From assembly GCA_016714985.1 (NCBI GenBank), contig JADKBS010000024.1:1-64000 (forward strand): a stretch of DNA of 64,000 nt, in the 5' to 3' direction. The position numbers and the translations under genes were made by a program. Source of the stretch: Saprospiraceae bacterium (GTDB lineage: Bacteria; Bacteroidota; Bacteroidia; Chitinophagales; Saprospiraceae). Positions 37,732-47,712 of the stretch are shown here, piece after piece (positions within the stretch are counted from its first letter, which is position 1; each line of letters starts with the position of its first letter). A model generated the notes under the pieces. The model was not told the DNA's origin. It did no database searches and saw only the letters and a program-made list of their open reading frames with translations.

Positions 37732-38128
37732 GGCGAATGTTTGCTTGAATAATTGGAAACGAAGGTAGAAATCAACTTCGTTTCAGACGATAAATGGAGA
37801 AAACTTTGCGCATTCACTTTATTGAGTGAAAAAATAAAAATACGTAAGAAGTAGAAAGAGAAGGAGTAAGAAGGATTGTGTAAATTTTACAAAAATCCGT
37901 TTGCAATAAATTTTTCCAGACTGGAAAAAGAAAATACCTTAGTCGCTCCATTTTGAATTGCCCCACCAATTTTTTTGACCAAGATAAGTAATCCCGCTAT
38001 TTAAGCCGCTTTTGTTTTGTAGATGCCGCCAATTATTTCTTCTAAGCCACCATTCACAATATTAGGGCAAGAGACCCTACCTTTTTAGGATTTGGATTTT
38101 TCACTAATTTAAACTTTATATGGTAATT
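37732..38128. promoter_or_regulatory. Divergent regulatory region with two palindromes
   Basis: This 397-base AT-rich gap serves two divergent genes. It contains the palindrome TTTTTCCAG-A-CTGGAAAAA (37912-37930) and a looser one, TTGTGTAAATTTTACAA (about 37878-37894). Both lie about 200 bases before the SusC start and are candidate regulator sites. No convincing promoter pair was placed. Confidence 0.5.
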
Positions 38129-41100
38129 ATGAAACGATTGTTTTTACTCTCACTTATGAGCCTGTTCGTATGTGCAGGCTTGTATGCGCAGCAAAGAGTG
38201 AAGGGTACCGTGACGGACTCCGGCGGTTCCCCACTAATTGGTGCAACTGTACTAGCGAAGGGTACCTCTACAGGTACCATTACAGACATTGACGGCAGCT
38301 TTGAACTGAACCTGCCGGACCTCAATGGCGTATTGACGATTTCCTTTACTGGTTACCAAACACAGGATGTGGCCTTGGATGGCAAGAATTCCATTACGGT
38401 TGTCTTGTCAGAAGGTCTTGACCTCAGTGAAGTGGTAGTTACAGGCTACTCGGTGGATACTCGAAGGAGCACACCTGGCTCTGTTTCCACGGTTAACTCT
38501 AGGGCGTTGCAAGCGGTGCCTTCCGGCAACGTGGAGCAGCAACTGCAAGGGCGTGTGGCCGGTGTAACCGTCATCACCAATGGCCAGCCGGGTACGGCCA
38601 GCCAAGTACGGGTAAGGGGTTATGGTGCCCTAGGTGGCAACGCGCCGCTTTATGTGGTGGACGGGGTACCAGTGGGTTCTACGGACTTCCTTTCGCCTGA
38701 CGACATTGAGTCAACAACCGTGTTGAAAGATGCTACGGCAGCCTCTATTTATGGAGCAAGGGCAGCAGGCGGTGTTATCGTTTTTACCACCAAGAAAGGT
38801 AAAAAAGGCGCACAAAAAATGAAGGTGAGCTACGATGGTGCTTTTGGCGTGACTACGCCAGGTACTGCACCTGGTGTGTTGAACCCACAAGAACAGGCAG
38901 ATTGGACGTGGGCTGCCATTCGCAATGCGGGTATTCAAAACGGCGTTGCTCCTGGTGATATTGAGTATAACCACCCTCAATATGGTACAGGCACTACTCC
39001 TGTATTGCCAGAATACCTGTTGGTAGGCGGCCAATCGGGAGTTACTGGCGGCGTCAACCTTGGAGAAGAAGAGAAACTTTATAACGTGAACCCAGAAGTT
39101 GGCCCGATCTATCAAGTGGTGAAAGCCAATGTGAACGGTACCGATTGGTATGACGCGATTACTCGGGACGCATTGTTGAACCGTCACGACCTTGGCTTTT
39201 CTGGCGGTGGCGAGCGCAACCGTTATTATGTGGGCATGGGTTTGCAGGAGCAAGAAGGTATTCTTATCCACCAGAAATTCTCCCGCTACACCTTCCGCGT
39301 GAACACGGAATTCGACCTGCTTCCAAAATTGCGCATTGGTGAAAACATACAGGCTACTTACCGTTCCGTCCGGCTGCTGCAAGGTGATGGTGACGGCGCA
39401 GGCTCATCTGACGATGAGAATGTTATCCTTGACGTAATACGCATGTCGCCAATCATTCCCATCTACGACGAGTTTGGTGGCTATGCAGGCACTTCTGCAC
39501 CTGGCTTCAACAACCCACGTAACCCAGTTGCTACATTGGATGGACAAAAGAACAATCGTGGATTCTCTACAGGCATGTTTGGCAACATCTACCTTGAATT
39601 TGAGCCAGTGAAAGGGCTGGTGTTCAAGACCAGCTACGGTGGAAGTTACACCAGTTTCAACAGCTACGGCTATACCCGCCGTTCCTACGAGAACTCGGAG
39701 AACAACGGCTCCTTTGGCTTTGGCCGAAACGGAGGCTATACAACCAATTGGGTGTGGACCAATACAGCCAATTTTAGGAAAACATTCGGCATACATGGTA
39801 TTGACTTGTTGGTAGGCCAAGAGGCGCTCAATTTCGGTACAGTGAGTATTTTAAGCGCATCTGGTATCAATCCTTTTTCGCAGAACACCGACTTTGTGGA
39901 CATCTCCACCCTCGGCACAAGGAATCCACCAGATGGCTTCCACAATAGCGGCGTCAACTTCGCCTCCTATTTCGGTAGGGTCAATTACGATTTCAACGAT
40001 AAGTACATCCTCTCAGCAGTAGTCCGTCGTGACGGCTCCTCCCGCTTCGGGTCCGAGAATCGTTATGGTGTGTTCCCTGCCGTATCTGCTGCATGGCGCC
40101 TCTCCTCAGAGGAGTTTATGAGTGGTACATCTGATTTCATTGAAGACCTGAAAATCCGTGCCGGCTACGGTATCATGGGCAACTCTAACAACGTTGACCC
40201 GAACAACCAGTTTAGCTTGTTCGGAACGAGCGTAGATGCCTCTAGCTATGACATCAATGGAACCAACGGCAGCGCCGTACCGGGCTTTTATCGTACAAGG
40301 ATAGGCAACCCATTGGCTAAATGGGAGAAAGCCATCACTTCCAATATCGGTATTGACGCCTTATTGTTTGATGGGAAATGGGATATTGGCATTGAATTCT
40401 GGAAGAAGGAAACTGAAGACCTTCTTTTCCAAGTGCCTGTAACGGTTCAGACTGGCTATTTTGCAAGCGCACCATCTGTGAACATCGGCAAAATGGAAAA
40501 CAAGGGTGTTGACATGACCGTGACGCACAGGAATAAGAGGGGTGAATTTAGCTATGAGTTCACTGTCAACGGTGGTTTCTTGAACAACAAAATTGTTGAG
40601 TTGGCTCCAAATGTGAGAACGCTTCCAAACAACAGTTCTGAATATAGGGGTGTAATACCTGTGCTTAACCAGATTGGCCAGCCACTTTCGGCATTCTATG
40701 GCTATCAGGTAGAAGGACTTTTTGCTGACCAGCAGGAGGTCGAAAGTTCAGCATTGCAAGAAGGCGCTGCACCTGGCCGCTTCCGTTTTAAGGATATTGA
40801 TGGCAATGATACCATTAATATCAATGACCGCACCGTGCTTGGCAACCCAGTTCCTGATTTCACGGGTGGCCTCAACATCAAATTGGGCTACAAGAACTTT
40901 GAATTGGAGGTGTATTCTTTCGCTTCCATTGGCAATGAAATCTACAATATCTCTAAGCTGTTCACCGACTTCTACCCACTCTTCCCAGGTGCTGCCATCA
41001 GCGACCGGGTGAAGGACTCTTGGTCATTCGACAACCCAAATGGTGAAATTCCACTGTTTGAGAATACCTCCAACTTTAGTACGAACACACAGTCCAACTC

Positions 41101-41358
41101 ATTCTATGTAGAGGATGGTTCTTATTTCAGGTTACAGAACGTTACGTTGTCCTACAACATCCCATCCAATATTGTCAACAGTTGGAAAATGGAAAGGCTT
41201 GAGGTCTTTGCAAGTGTAAAAACAACCTGTTCACCATCACCAAATACAGTGGATTGGATCCAAGCGTGGGCGGTGCAGCTGATACCAACTTCGGTATTGA
41301 CCTTGGCAACTATCCAATCACTCGCAGCTGGGTATTTGGCGTAAGTGTTGGTTTCTAA
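38129..41358 (+). CDS. SusC/RagA TonB-dependent transporter (one frameshift near the end)
   Basis: About 1076 residues. It has a signal peptide (MKRLFLLSLMSLFVCAGLYAQ in pieces), carboxypeptidase-like domain (VKGTVTDSGGSPLIGATVLAKG), the SusC box DLSEVVVTGYSVDTRRSTPGS, plug (APLYVVDGVPVGS, TVLKDATAASIYGARAAGGV) and a barrel. The frame breaks near 41217, where a run of A is one short; the true end reads LFTITKYSGLDPSVGGADTN and SWVFGVSVGF with TAA at 41358. The ATG at 38129 gives a better signal peptide than 38120. It forms a pair with the SusD downstream. The glycan imported is unknown. Confidence 0.94.
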
Positions 41359-41427
41359 TGAAATGGCTTTGAAAGTTTTTTGCCAAACCATTTCTATTAA
41401 ACTTTAATTTTAAATCAAAAGTAAGTC

Positions 41428-43157
41428 ATGAAGAAATTGAATATATTCATTTTGTCCTTACTGCTTGGAGTTGTTTTAATAACAGCCTGCAAGGATGAAT
41501 TTTTGGATGTTGCGCCAACGGGTTCGTTGGGTGAAGCAGAGCTTTCGTCCAAGGCTGGTCTGGAAGGCTCCTTAGTAGCTACATACAGCCTATTATTGGG
41601 CCGTGGTGGCTTTTATTCTGATGTTTCCAACTGGTTCTGGGGCAGCGTGCTTGGTGGCGATGCCAACAAGGGTACCAATGCAGGCGACCAGTCTCAAGTG
41701 AACGAGATACAGACCTATAGCACACAGACCACCAACGGTTCGGTGCTGGAAAAATACCGTTCAGCTTATGAAGGTGTAGCACGTGCAAATGCGGTGCTGA
41801 AGCTCGTCACGCTTGCTGGTGATGGCGTTTCTGAGGCCGACAAAACCCGTATTGCTGCAGAGGCCCGGTTCCTGCGTGCAGTTTACTACTTCGAGTTGAA
41901 GAAAAATTTCAACAACGTACCTTATGTAGATGAGAAATGGGATGAAATAACTCCCGTGAGCAACAATGCAGACCTCTGGCCGTCCATTGAGGCAGATTTC
42001 CAATATGCCTACGACAACCTCCCAGAAGTACAGAGCGGTGCAGGACGTGCCAACAAATGGGCTGCTGCTGCTTTCTTGGGCAAAGCTTTGTTGTTTCAGA
42101 AAAAATACGCTGAAGCTAAAGTAAGGTTTGACGAAGTCATTTCAGATGGTGTCAACGCATCCGGTGTTGCCTATGACTTGAACGCCAACTATGCCGATGC
42201 TTTCCGTTCAACGAACGACAACAGCAAAGAGTCTGTATTTGCCGTACAGGCTGCTGCCAATACTGGTAGCATCAACAATGCAAACCCAGCAATGGTGCTC
42301 AATTACCCACACGGTTCGGCAGGCCCAGAGCGTCCAGGTGGCTGCTGCGGTTTCTTCCAGCCAAGCTTCGAGCTTGTCAACTCTTACCGGACTGATGGAA
42401 GCGGCCTTCCATTACTTGATGGCTCGTACAACAGCGGCTCCAATGCAGTGAAGGATGACATGGGGGTTGGAAGTGGAGACAATTTCACGCCAGATGCTGG
42501 CAATTTGGACCCACGCCTCGACCATTCCGTAGGCCGCAGGGGGATTCCTTACTTGGATTGGGGACCACACCCAGGTGTTGACTGGATCCGTGACCAGCCT
42601 TATGGTGGGCCATATTCCCCTAAGAAATTTATCTATTACAAGGCAGGCGTAGGCTCTGAAAATGACGGTAGCTCTTGGACTCCTGGCTACTCTGCCGTTA
42701 ACTACACGATGATTCGCTTTGCCGACGTATTGCTGATGGCAGCTGAGTGTGAGGTAGAACTTAACAATCTTGACAAGGCGCTCGAATACGTAAACAGGGT
42801 TCGCACAAGGGCCAAAAACTCACCAGTTCTAACTGCTGGTGGTGCCCCTGCGGCAAATTATGTCGTGAACACTTATGCAACCATTTGCCAATGCTGACCA
42901 AGCTCGCAACGCTGTTCGCTTTGAGCGCAAATTGGAGCTTTCTGGCGAAGGCCACCGCTTCTACGACCTAGTACGTTGGGGGGTAGCCGAGGCAGAACTC
43001 GACGCATATTTGGCACACGAAAATCCAAAGCTGAATGCTCCGTTCGCAGGTGCTGATTTCAGGTCAAATAAGAACGAATACCTGCCAATCCCACAAAACG
43101 AGATTGACCTCTGTAGGCTCAAACGTTCTCAAGCAGAACCTGGGTATTGACGATTAG
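41428..43157 (+). CDS. SusD/RagB lipoprotein (two frameshifts)
   Basis: About 576 residues. Lipobox LITAC, Cys21, then KDEFLDVAPTGSL, the TPR-like YEGVARANAVLKLV and RFLRAVYYFELKKNFNNVPYVDE, and RPGGCCGFFQPSFELVNSY. The frame breaks near 42880, where two bases of a TA repeat seem lost (NTYMQPFANADQARNAVRFER expected), and near 43115, where the true end is NVLKQNLGIDD with TAG at 43157. The C-terminal ELSGEGHRFYDLVRWG segment is typical of SusD. It caps the SusC at 38129. Confidence 0.93.
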
Positions 43158-43210
43158 ATCGTATTCTAACGATTAGTTGGCTTTCTTTTGCCAACATTTG
43201 AAGAAGAAGG

Positions 43211-43248
43211 TGCCAGCATGGTTTATGCCATAGCTGGCATCTTTTTTT
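43211..43248 (+). terminator. Terminator after the SusD gene
   Basis: TGCCAGCATGG and CCATAGCTGGCA form a stem (43211-43239) with one bulge, followed by a run of seven T. It lies 54 bases after the SusD stop on the plus strand. Confidence 0.85.
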
Positions 43249-43305
43249 GGCAGATATTGAATAATAACAAGGATCTTGAATGGGAAAAACAAATCAAACG
43301 ATTCT

Positions 43306-43510
43306 CTCTATTAGCCCGTGCCGACGAGGCGCTCCGTGAAATAGCAAGGGTACTTGCCCCCGGTGGCCTTTTCGTCCATGAGACGGGGATTAGCCAGTTC
43401 CTTTCCCATCCAATTTTGATTTGGGACAAACGGATTCCATGGTCAGCTGCCATCGGGTTGCAGCCCGTCAAAACGGCTGGACTGTGGGCGGTGCGGCGGA
43501 AAAATTGTAG
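43306..43510 (+). pseudogene. Remnant of a SAM-dependent methyltransferase
   Basis: A short frame reads ADEALREIARVLAPGGLFVHE, the motif after the Rossmann core of class I methyltransferases (VLxPGG), and then GLQPVKTAGLWAVRRK. The SAM-binding N-terminal half is missing; upstream is the SusD terminator. It appears to be the C-terminal piece of a lost gene. Confidence 0.6.
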
Positions 43511-43661
43511 TTATATAATTATAGTTATGTTAAATAAAATAAACCAAATAAAAACATAACTGCATCACTGCAGCATTCGTACAGGTTTTCGGTTAGCCTT
43601 GATTCAGAAATTGCTGTTATTCAGTGCTTATGACATAAAGCTGTTGCACCCAACTTTAAAA

Positions 43662-45368
43662 TCAAAAAAAACCATCGTTCACCTGCCGATGGGCATAATC
43701 CACCGCCCGTGCCGTCAGCGCCATGTAGGTGATACTTGGGTTTTGCGTTCCCGAACTCGTCATGCAAGCCCCATCGGTGACGAAGACGTTGGGCACTTCG
43801 TGCAACTGGTTCCACTTGTTCAAAACGCTGGTTTTCGCATCCCGTCCCATGCGGGCAGTACCCATTTCGTGGATGCAGGCGCCCACGGCAGTCGGTTCGT
43901 TTCGGTGGGTGATATTGGTGCAGCCAGCGGCCTCCAGCATCTCGATGGCGCAGGCAACGCCGTCTTCCCGCAGCTTTAGTTCGTTCTCCCGCAGCTTGGC
44001 GTCAAAGGTGATGGTGGGCATGCCGTACTTGTCCTTTTTATCGAAATTGAGGAACATGCGGTTGTCGTGGTACGGCAGTATTTCCCCAAAACAAGACATG
44101 CTGATGCGATATGGCCCCGGCTTGAAAATGCCGTTTTTAAGCTCCTCCCCTATCAATCCGTCGGGTGCATTCGCCACCCGGAAAGCTTGCCCTTGGTAGC
44201 CGAAGCCACGCACATAGTCCTTGCGGCGGGTGGCCTCATCAATATTGCGGAAGCGGGCGATATAGAAGCCTCCGGGCTTGCGACCCTTGTAGTATTTGTC
44301 TTCGAAGCCGGGCAAGTCGCCCGCAGCGCCCATCTCGTAGTGGTGGTCCATCATATTGTGTCCCAGTTCACCGCTGCTGTTTCCGAGGCCATCGGGGAAG
44401 GCTTCCGAGCGGCTGTTGAGCAGGATGGCGGTGGTGCCCACCGTGCTAGCGTTGCAGAAGATGATGCGGGCAAAAAACTCCTGCTCCTCGCCCGTGTTGG
44501 CGTCCTTGATGCGCACGCCCGTTGCCTTGCGCTGTTTTGCATCGAAAACGATTTCGCTCACGATGCTGTCTGGCCGGATGCTCAGGTTGCCCGTTTCCTC
44601 GGCCACGGGCAGCGTTGCCGACAGGCTGCTGAAATACCCGCCAAACGGGCAGCCCCGGACGCACCTTGCCCGGCTTTGGCACTGCCCACGGGTTCCTTTG
44701 TGTACGTCAGGATTGTACTCCGAAAGGTTGGCGACCCGACCCGGCGTGACGACCCTGCCGGGGTATTTTTTGGCAACGGCTTCCCGCAAGTGCTGCTCGG
44801 CGCAATTGAGCGGGAATGGCGGCAGAAATTTGCCATCGGGCACCTGTTTCAGCCCCTCTTTTTGGCCGGAAACGCCGACGAAAGTCTCCACGTAATCGTA
44901 CCACGGCGCCAGGTCCTTGTAACGGATGGGCCAGTCCACGCCGAAGCCCTCCTTGGCATTTGCCTCGAAGTCAATATCGCTCCAGCGGTAGCAGTGCCGC
45001 CCCCACATGATGGAGCGCCCGCCGACGTGGTGCCCCCGAATCCAGTCGAAGCGCTCGACCTCGTCGTAGTCGTAATCCGAGTCTTTGTTGATGAAATCGA
45101 GGTGGTCTTCCCGCACCCACCAGCGCAGGCGGTTCTGCTTGTGGTAGTGCTGCGCAAGTTCCTCGGCGGCCACCATGTTCTGGTTCTTGAAATCCCAGTC
45201 GTCCATGCCCGCCGTGGGGTAGTCGCCGTGTTTTTTCATCGGCCCACGCTCCAGCACGAGGGTTTTATAGCCTTTTTTGCAAAGTTCCATCGCAGCAAAG
45301 CCGCCGCTGATGCCGGAGCCGATGACGATGGCATCGAATTTCGCCCCGTTTTGTATTGGTTGACTCAT
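43662..45368 (-). CDS. GMC-family oxidoreductase
   Basis: A 568-residue FAD enzyme beginning MSQPIQNGAKFDAIVIGSGISGG, with dinucleotide motif GSGISGG, GHHVGGRSIMWGRHCYRW, a Cys-rich SRARCVRGCPFGG segment and, near the C-terminus, GACIHEMGTARMG and the AspTyr-type end ACMTSSGTQNPSITYMALTAR. It is the large subunit type of gluconate 2-dehydrogenase and sugar 3-dehydrogenases. The gene for the small subunit lies just upstream with a Tat-type signal, so the complex is probably exported together. The electron acceptor and sugar are not known; pentose or glycoside oxidation fits the neighbourhood. Confidence 0.93.
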   Translation of the reverse strand: MSQPIQNGAKFDAIVIGSGISGGFAAMELCKKGYKTLVLERGPMKKHGDYPTAGMDDWDFKNQNMVAAEELAQHYHKQNRLRWWVREDHLDFINKDSDYDYDEVERFDWIRGHHVGGRSIMWGRHCYRWSDIDFEANAKEGFGVDWPIRYKDLAPWYDYVETFVGVSGQKEGLKQVPDGKFLPPFPLNCAEQHLREAVAKKYPGRVVTPGRVANLSEYNPDVHKGTRGQCQSRARCVRGCPFGGYFSSLSATLPVAEETGNLSIRPDSIVSEIVFDAKQRKATGVRIKDANTGEEQEFFARIIFCNASTVGTTAILLNSRSEAFPDGLGNSSGELGHNMMDHHYEMGAAGDLPGFEDKYYKGRKPGGFYIARFRNIDEATRRKDYVRGFGYQGQAFRVANAPDGLIGEELKNGIFKPGPYRISMSCFGEILPYHDNRMFLNFDKKDKYGMPTITFDAKLRENELKLREDGVACAIEMLEAAGCTNITHRNEPTAVGACIHEMGTARMGRDAKTSVLNKWNQLHEVPNVFVTDGACMTSSGTQNPSITYMALTARAVDYAHRQVNDGFF

Positions 45369-45369
45369 T

Positions 45370-45462
45370 GAATTGATTGTTGAAATTGTTGGATTGTTAA
45401 ATTGCTGTGATTGTTGAATTGTTGGACTCCCAACAATTTAACAATCATAACAATCCAACAAT
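45370..45462. repeat. Inverted repeat between GMC subunits
   Basis: Repeated GATTGTTGAAATTGTTGGATTG words on one side and CAACAATTTAACAATC words on the other pair over most of the 93-base gap. Same word type as upstream of leuA. Confidence 0.7.
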
Positions 45463-46034
45463 TAAATAGCCCACAGCTTTCCGCCCGCTTCTTCCACTGA
45501 AATACAGGCTTCGTATTTCCCCGGCACGGGCAGGTAGTTGAGGTGTTTCATGCCGATTTCCGCATTGGAGAGGAAGTAGGCGATGGTTTGCTGCCGCACG
45601 TCCGTGTAGGCGTCCCGCACGGGCTTGGTCGCTTCGTCCGTAGAGGCGGCGAGCGTTTTCAGGATTTGCGTTTGCTCCGCAATGGGTTTGCCCGCAAAAC
45701 CTGCCTTATTCAGGTAGTCGGTCAGGGTGGTGAATCCCTTGCGGAACTCGGCCTGCCGCTCTGCCGTGTAAACCTCCCCGACCATTGAGTCCATGATTTT
45801 ATGGACGCCGACTTCCGAGGCGGAAGGGCTGTCGGTTTTCGGCAAAATCACGTCCATCAGGCTGCGCAACTGCGCCATTTCGCCTTCGGCAAAAAACTTG
45901 GCTTTGTAGCCGTCGGCCAATGCCTTTTCCGCTGCATCGGAGCCGCAGCCGGAGAGGATGATGCTCGCCAAAGAGCCGCTCACGGCTGCGCCTGTGGCGA
46001 GGGCGGTGTACTTGAGAATTTCTCTTCTATTCAT
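45462..46034 (-). CDS. Gluconate 2-dehydrogenase subunit 3-like protein
   Basis: A 190-residue protein with an N-terminal MNRREILKYTALATGAAVSG, a Tat-like signal followed by a possible lipobox (SGC at Cys30). The mature part, FAEGEMAQLRSLMDVILPKTDSPSASEVGV in pieces and IGMKHLNYLPVPGKYEACI, is the subunit 3 family (PF13618). This subunit binds the GMC flavoprotein encoded directly downstream and helps its export. The frame is intact. Confidence 0.92.
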   Translation of the reverse strand: MNRREILKYTALATGAAVSGSLASIILSGCGSDAAEKALADGYKAKFFAEGEMAQLRSLMDVILPKTDSPSASEVGVHKIMDSMVGEVYTAERQAEFRKGFTTLTDYLNKAGFAGKPIAEQTQILKTLAASTDEATKPVRDAYTDVRQQTIAYFLSNAEIGMKHLNYLPVPGKYEACISVEEAGGKLWAI

Positions 46035-46076
46035 TTTTATGGTTTTTAGTCCTAAGCAGGCTGGCCTGCCTGAACA

Positions 46077-46637
46077 TTAGTCGTCAGTTTCTTTCAAATG
46101 ACTTAATCGGTTACGGTCAGGCTTTTGCCCTGGGATGGTATCGAGCCAATTTCGGGTTTCATCCACAAGGTTTGTAATGCGTTCTATGTGCCATTCGAGA
46201 TTTTTCCTCGAATATTCTTCTTCTTTGAGCCGCTGGAATTCTTTAATGAGGTAAATCTGAAATTTAGGGCTGAGCCAATAGCAGAAATTCAGCGCTATGT
46301 CTTTGTGGGCAAGTGTTCCGCCACTACGACCTGATTGAGATACCATACCAATTGCGCCTGTTAATTCAATCCATTTTTTTGGCGACATAACAAAACGGTT
46401 TGTAGCGGTGGTTTCCAAAACCGTGTGCATTTGCACACGGTTAAAATTGGGGTTGTGTAGTTTTTCCCATTCCCACAAATACATGACTGTGCTGGTATTC
46501 TTCATCCAATTTTGAATGATAAAGCGTGGTTCATCAGTGGATTGCTTTGCAATGTCGGTCAAGGAAATATAGTCTTCGTCCTTGATTTGCTCAATGGTGA
46601 TGGCTAGGCCCTGAACGGAAATCTTCTTTTTTGTCAT
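46077..46637 (-). CDS. KilA-N domain protein
   Basis: A 186-residue protein. Residues 10-110 (GLAITIEQIKDEDYISLTDIA, IIQNWMKNTSTVMYLWEWE, WIELTGAIGMVSQSGRSGG) form the KilA-N DNA-binding domain of phages and mobile DNA. The family in Bacteroidota is usually about 270 residues; this one ends early in a charged tail, so the C-terminal part may be lost. It lies between sugar genes with no other phage genes, and its role is unknown. Confidence 0.85.
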   Translation of the reverse strand: MTKKKISVQGLAITIEQIKDEDYISLTDIAKQSTDEPRFIIQNWMKNTSTVMYLWEWEKLHNPNFNRVQMHTVLETTATNRFVMSPKKWIELTGAIGMVSQSGRSGGTLAHKDIALNFCYWLSPKFQIYLIKEFQRLKEEEYSRKNLEWHIERITNLVDETRNWLDTIPGQKPDRNRLSHLKETDD

Positions 46638-46709
46638 GCGCCAATTTTAAAAGCAAACCTAATAATTTTAAGCATGAAATAACCCTACAACTCCACCTTA
46701 AAACCCACC

Positions 46710-47645
46710 TTATTTTCCAGCCTTCCCCACCAAAAAACCATTTACATCCAACCAATGCACAAAAGCATCAAACCAACGGTTGCTAGTCCGGTTGGGATTG
46801 CCCAATCCGAACCCGTGACCGCCGTTTTGGTAAAGGTGAAACTCGACGGGTTTGCCCGCTTTGTACCAAGAATCAATGACGCCGAATTGCCCCTTGAACA
46901 GAAAATCGTCCGTGGCTATCACGTTGAACATGGGCGGGGCGTCTGCTGGCACTTCCACCGGCCCCATGCCGCCATAGATGGGGCCGATGAAGGCCAGCTT
47001 CATGGTTTTGGAATTCAAGGTGCTGTGCATGGTGAGGCCAGCCCCTGCCGAAAAGCCAATCATGCCAATCCTGCTCGTGTCAACGCCCCATTCCGCAGCC
47101 CTTTTCACAATCATGGCATAAGCGGCCTCGGCGTCCTCCAATTGGTTCGTAAGGTCGGTTTGTGGACGAGCCGGTGCAGCCTCGCCGGGTTTGGGCGGAG
47201 CGAATGCCCGGTTTTGCATCCAATCCGCAAATTCATCGAGCGAAGCGGGGGTCGGATGCAACCGGTACTTGAGCACAAAAGCGGTGATGCCCTTCGCTGC
47301 GAGCGCCTCCGCTACTTCCCAGCCTTCGTTGCCCATCGAGAGCCACCTGAACCCGCCGCCCGGCGCAACAATCACCGCGGCACCGTTCGCCGTGCCGGGT
47401 CTTGGAAAAAACGGGGTAAGGGTTGCGGCGGTGATGTTCCGGGCCATGGGGTCGCCCCATTGCCGGAACCAAGTCTCCTTGGCGGGCTGGTCATCCACGC
47501 CACCAGTGCCGAGCGGAATGGCAGTTGGTTCCAGCGGGGTGTCGAGTGGGTAGATAGTTCCATCCTGTGCCATTGAGGATTCAGCAAAAAAGACGAAAAG
47601 TGTCAAAATGAATGCTGTTGACAGTTTTTTTAGCGAAGAAAACAT
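46710..47645 (-). CDS. Secreted alpha/beta hydrolase (BD-FAE / acetyl-xylan-esterase-like)
   Basis: A 311-residue protein with a signal peptide (LILTLFVFFAESSMAQ region) and an alpha/beta-hydrolase core: VIVAPGGGFRWLSMGNEG (oxyanion region), nucleophile Ser in GFSAGAG, and the catalytic His in NGGHGFGLG. The pattern is that of feruloyl and acetyl-xylan esterases of Bacteroidota. It lies 67 bp downstream of the GH10 xylanase gene, so it probably removes acetyl or feruloyl groups from xylan. The start at 47645 is chosen because it gives the signal peptide. Confidence 0.88.
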   Translation of the reverse strand: MFSSLKKLSTAFILTLFVFFAESSMAQDGTIYPLDTPLEPTAIPLGTGGVDDQPAKETWFRQWGDPMARNITAATLTPFFPRPGTANGAAVIVAPGGGFRWLSMGNEGWEVAEALAAKGITAFVLKYRLHPTPASLDEFADWMQNRAFAPPKPGEAAPARPQTDLTNQLEDAEAAYAMIVKRAAEWGVDTSRIGMIGFSAGAGLTMHSTLNSKTMKLAFIGPIYGGMGPVEVPADAPPMFNVIATDDFLFKGQFGVIDSWYKAGKPVEFHLYQNGGHGFGLGNPNRTSNRWFDAFVHWLDVNGFLVGKAGK

Positions 47646-47712
47646 AAGCAACTGTTGTAATTGTTTTGATTGCTGTGATTGTTTCAATAATTTGAATATC
47701 AGGTGGTTAGGC

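Noticed and set aside
43188..43559. An intact 123-residue gene after SusD
   Set aside because: Its first part crosses the SusD terminator; only a methyltransferase C-terminal piece is recognisable, so it is listed as a remnant.
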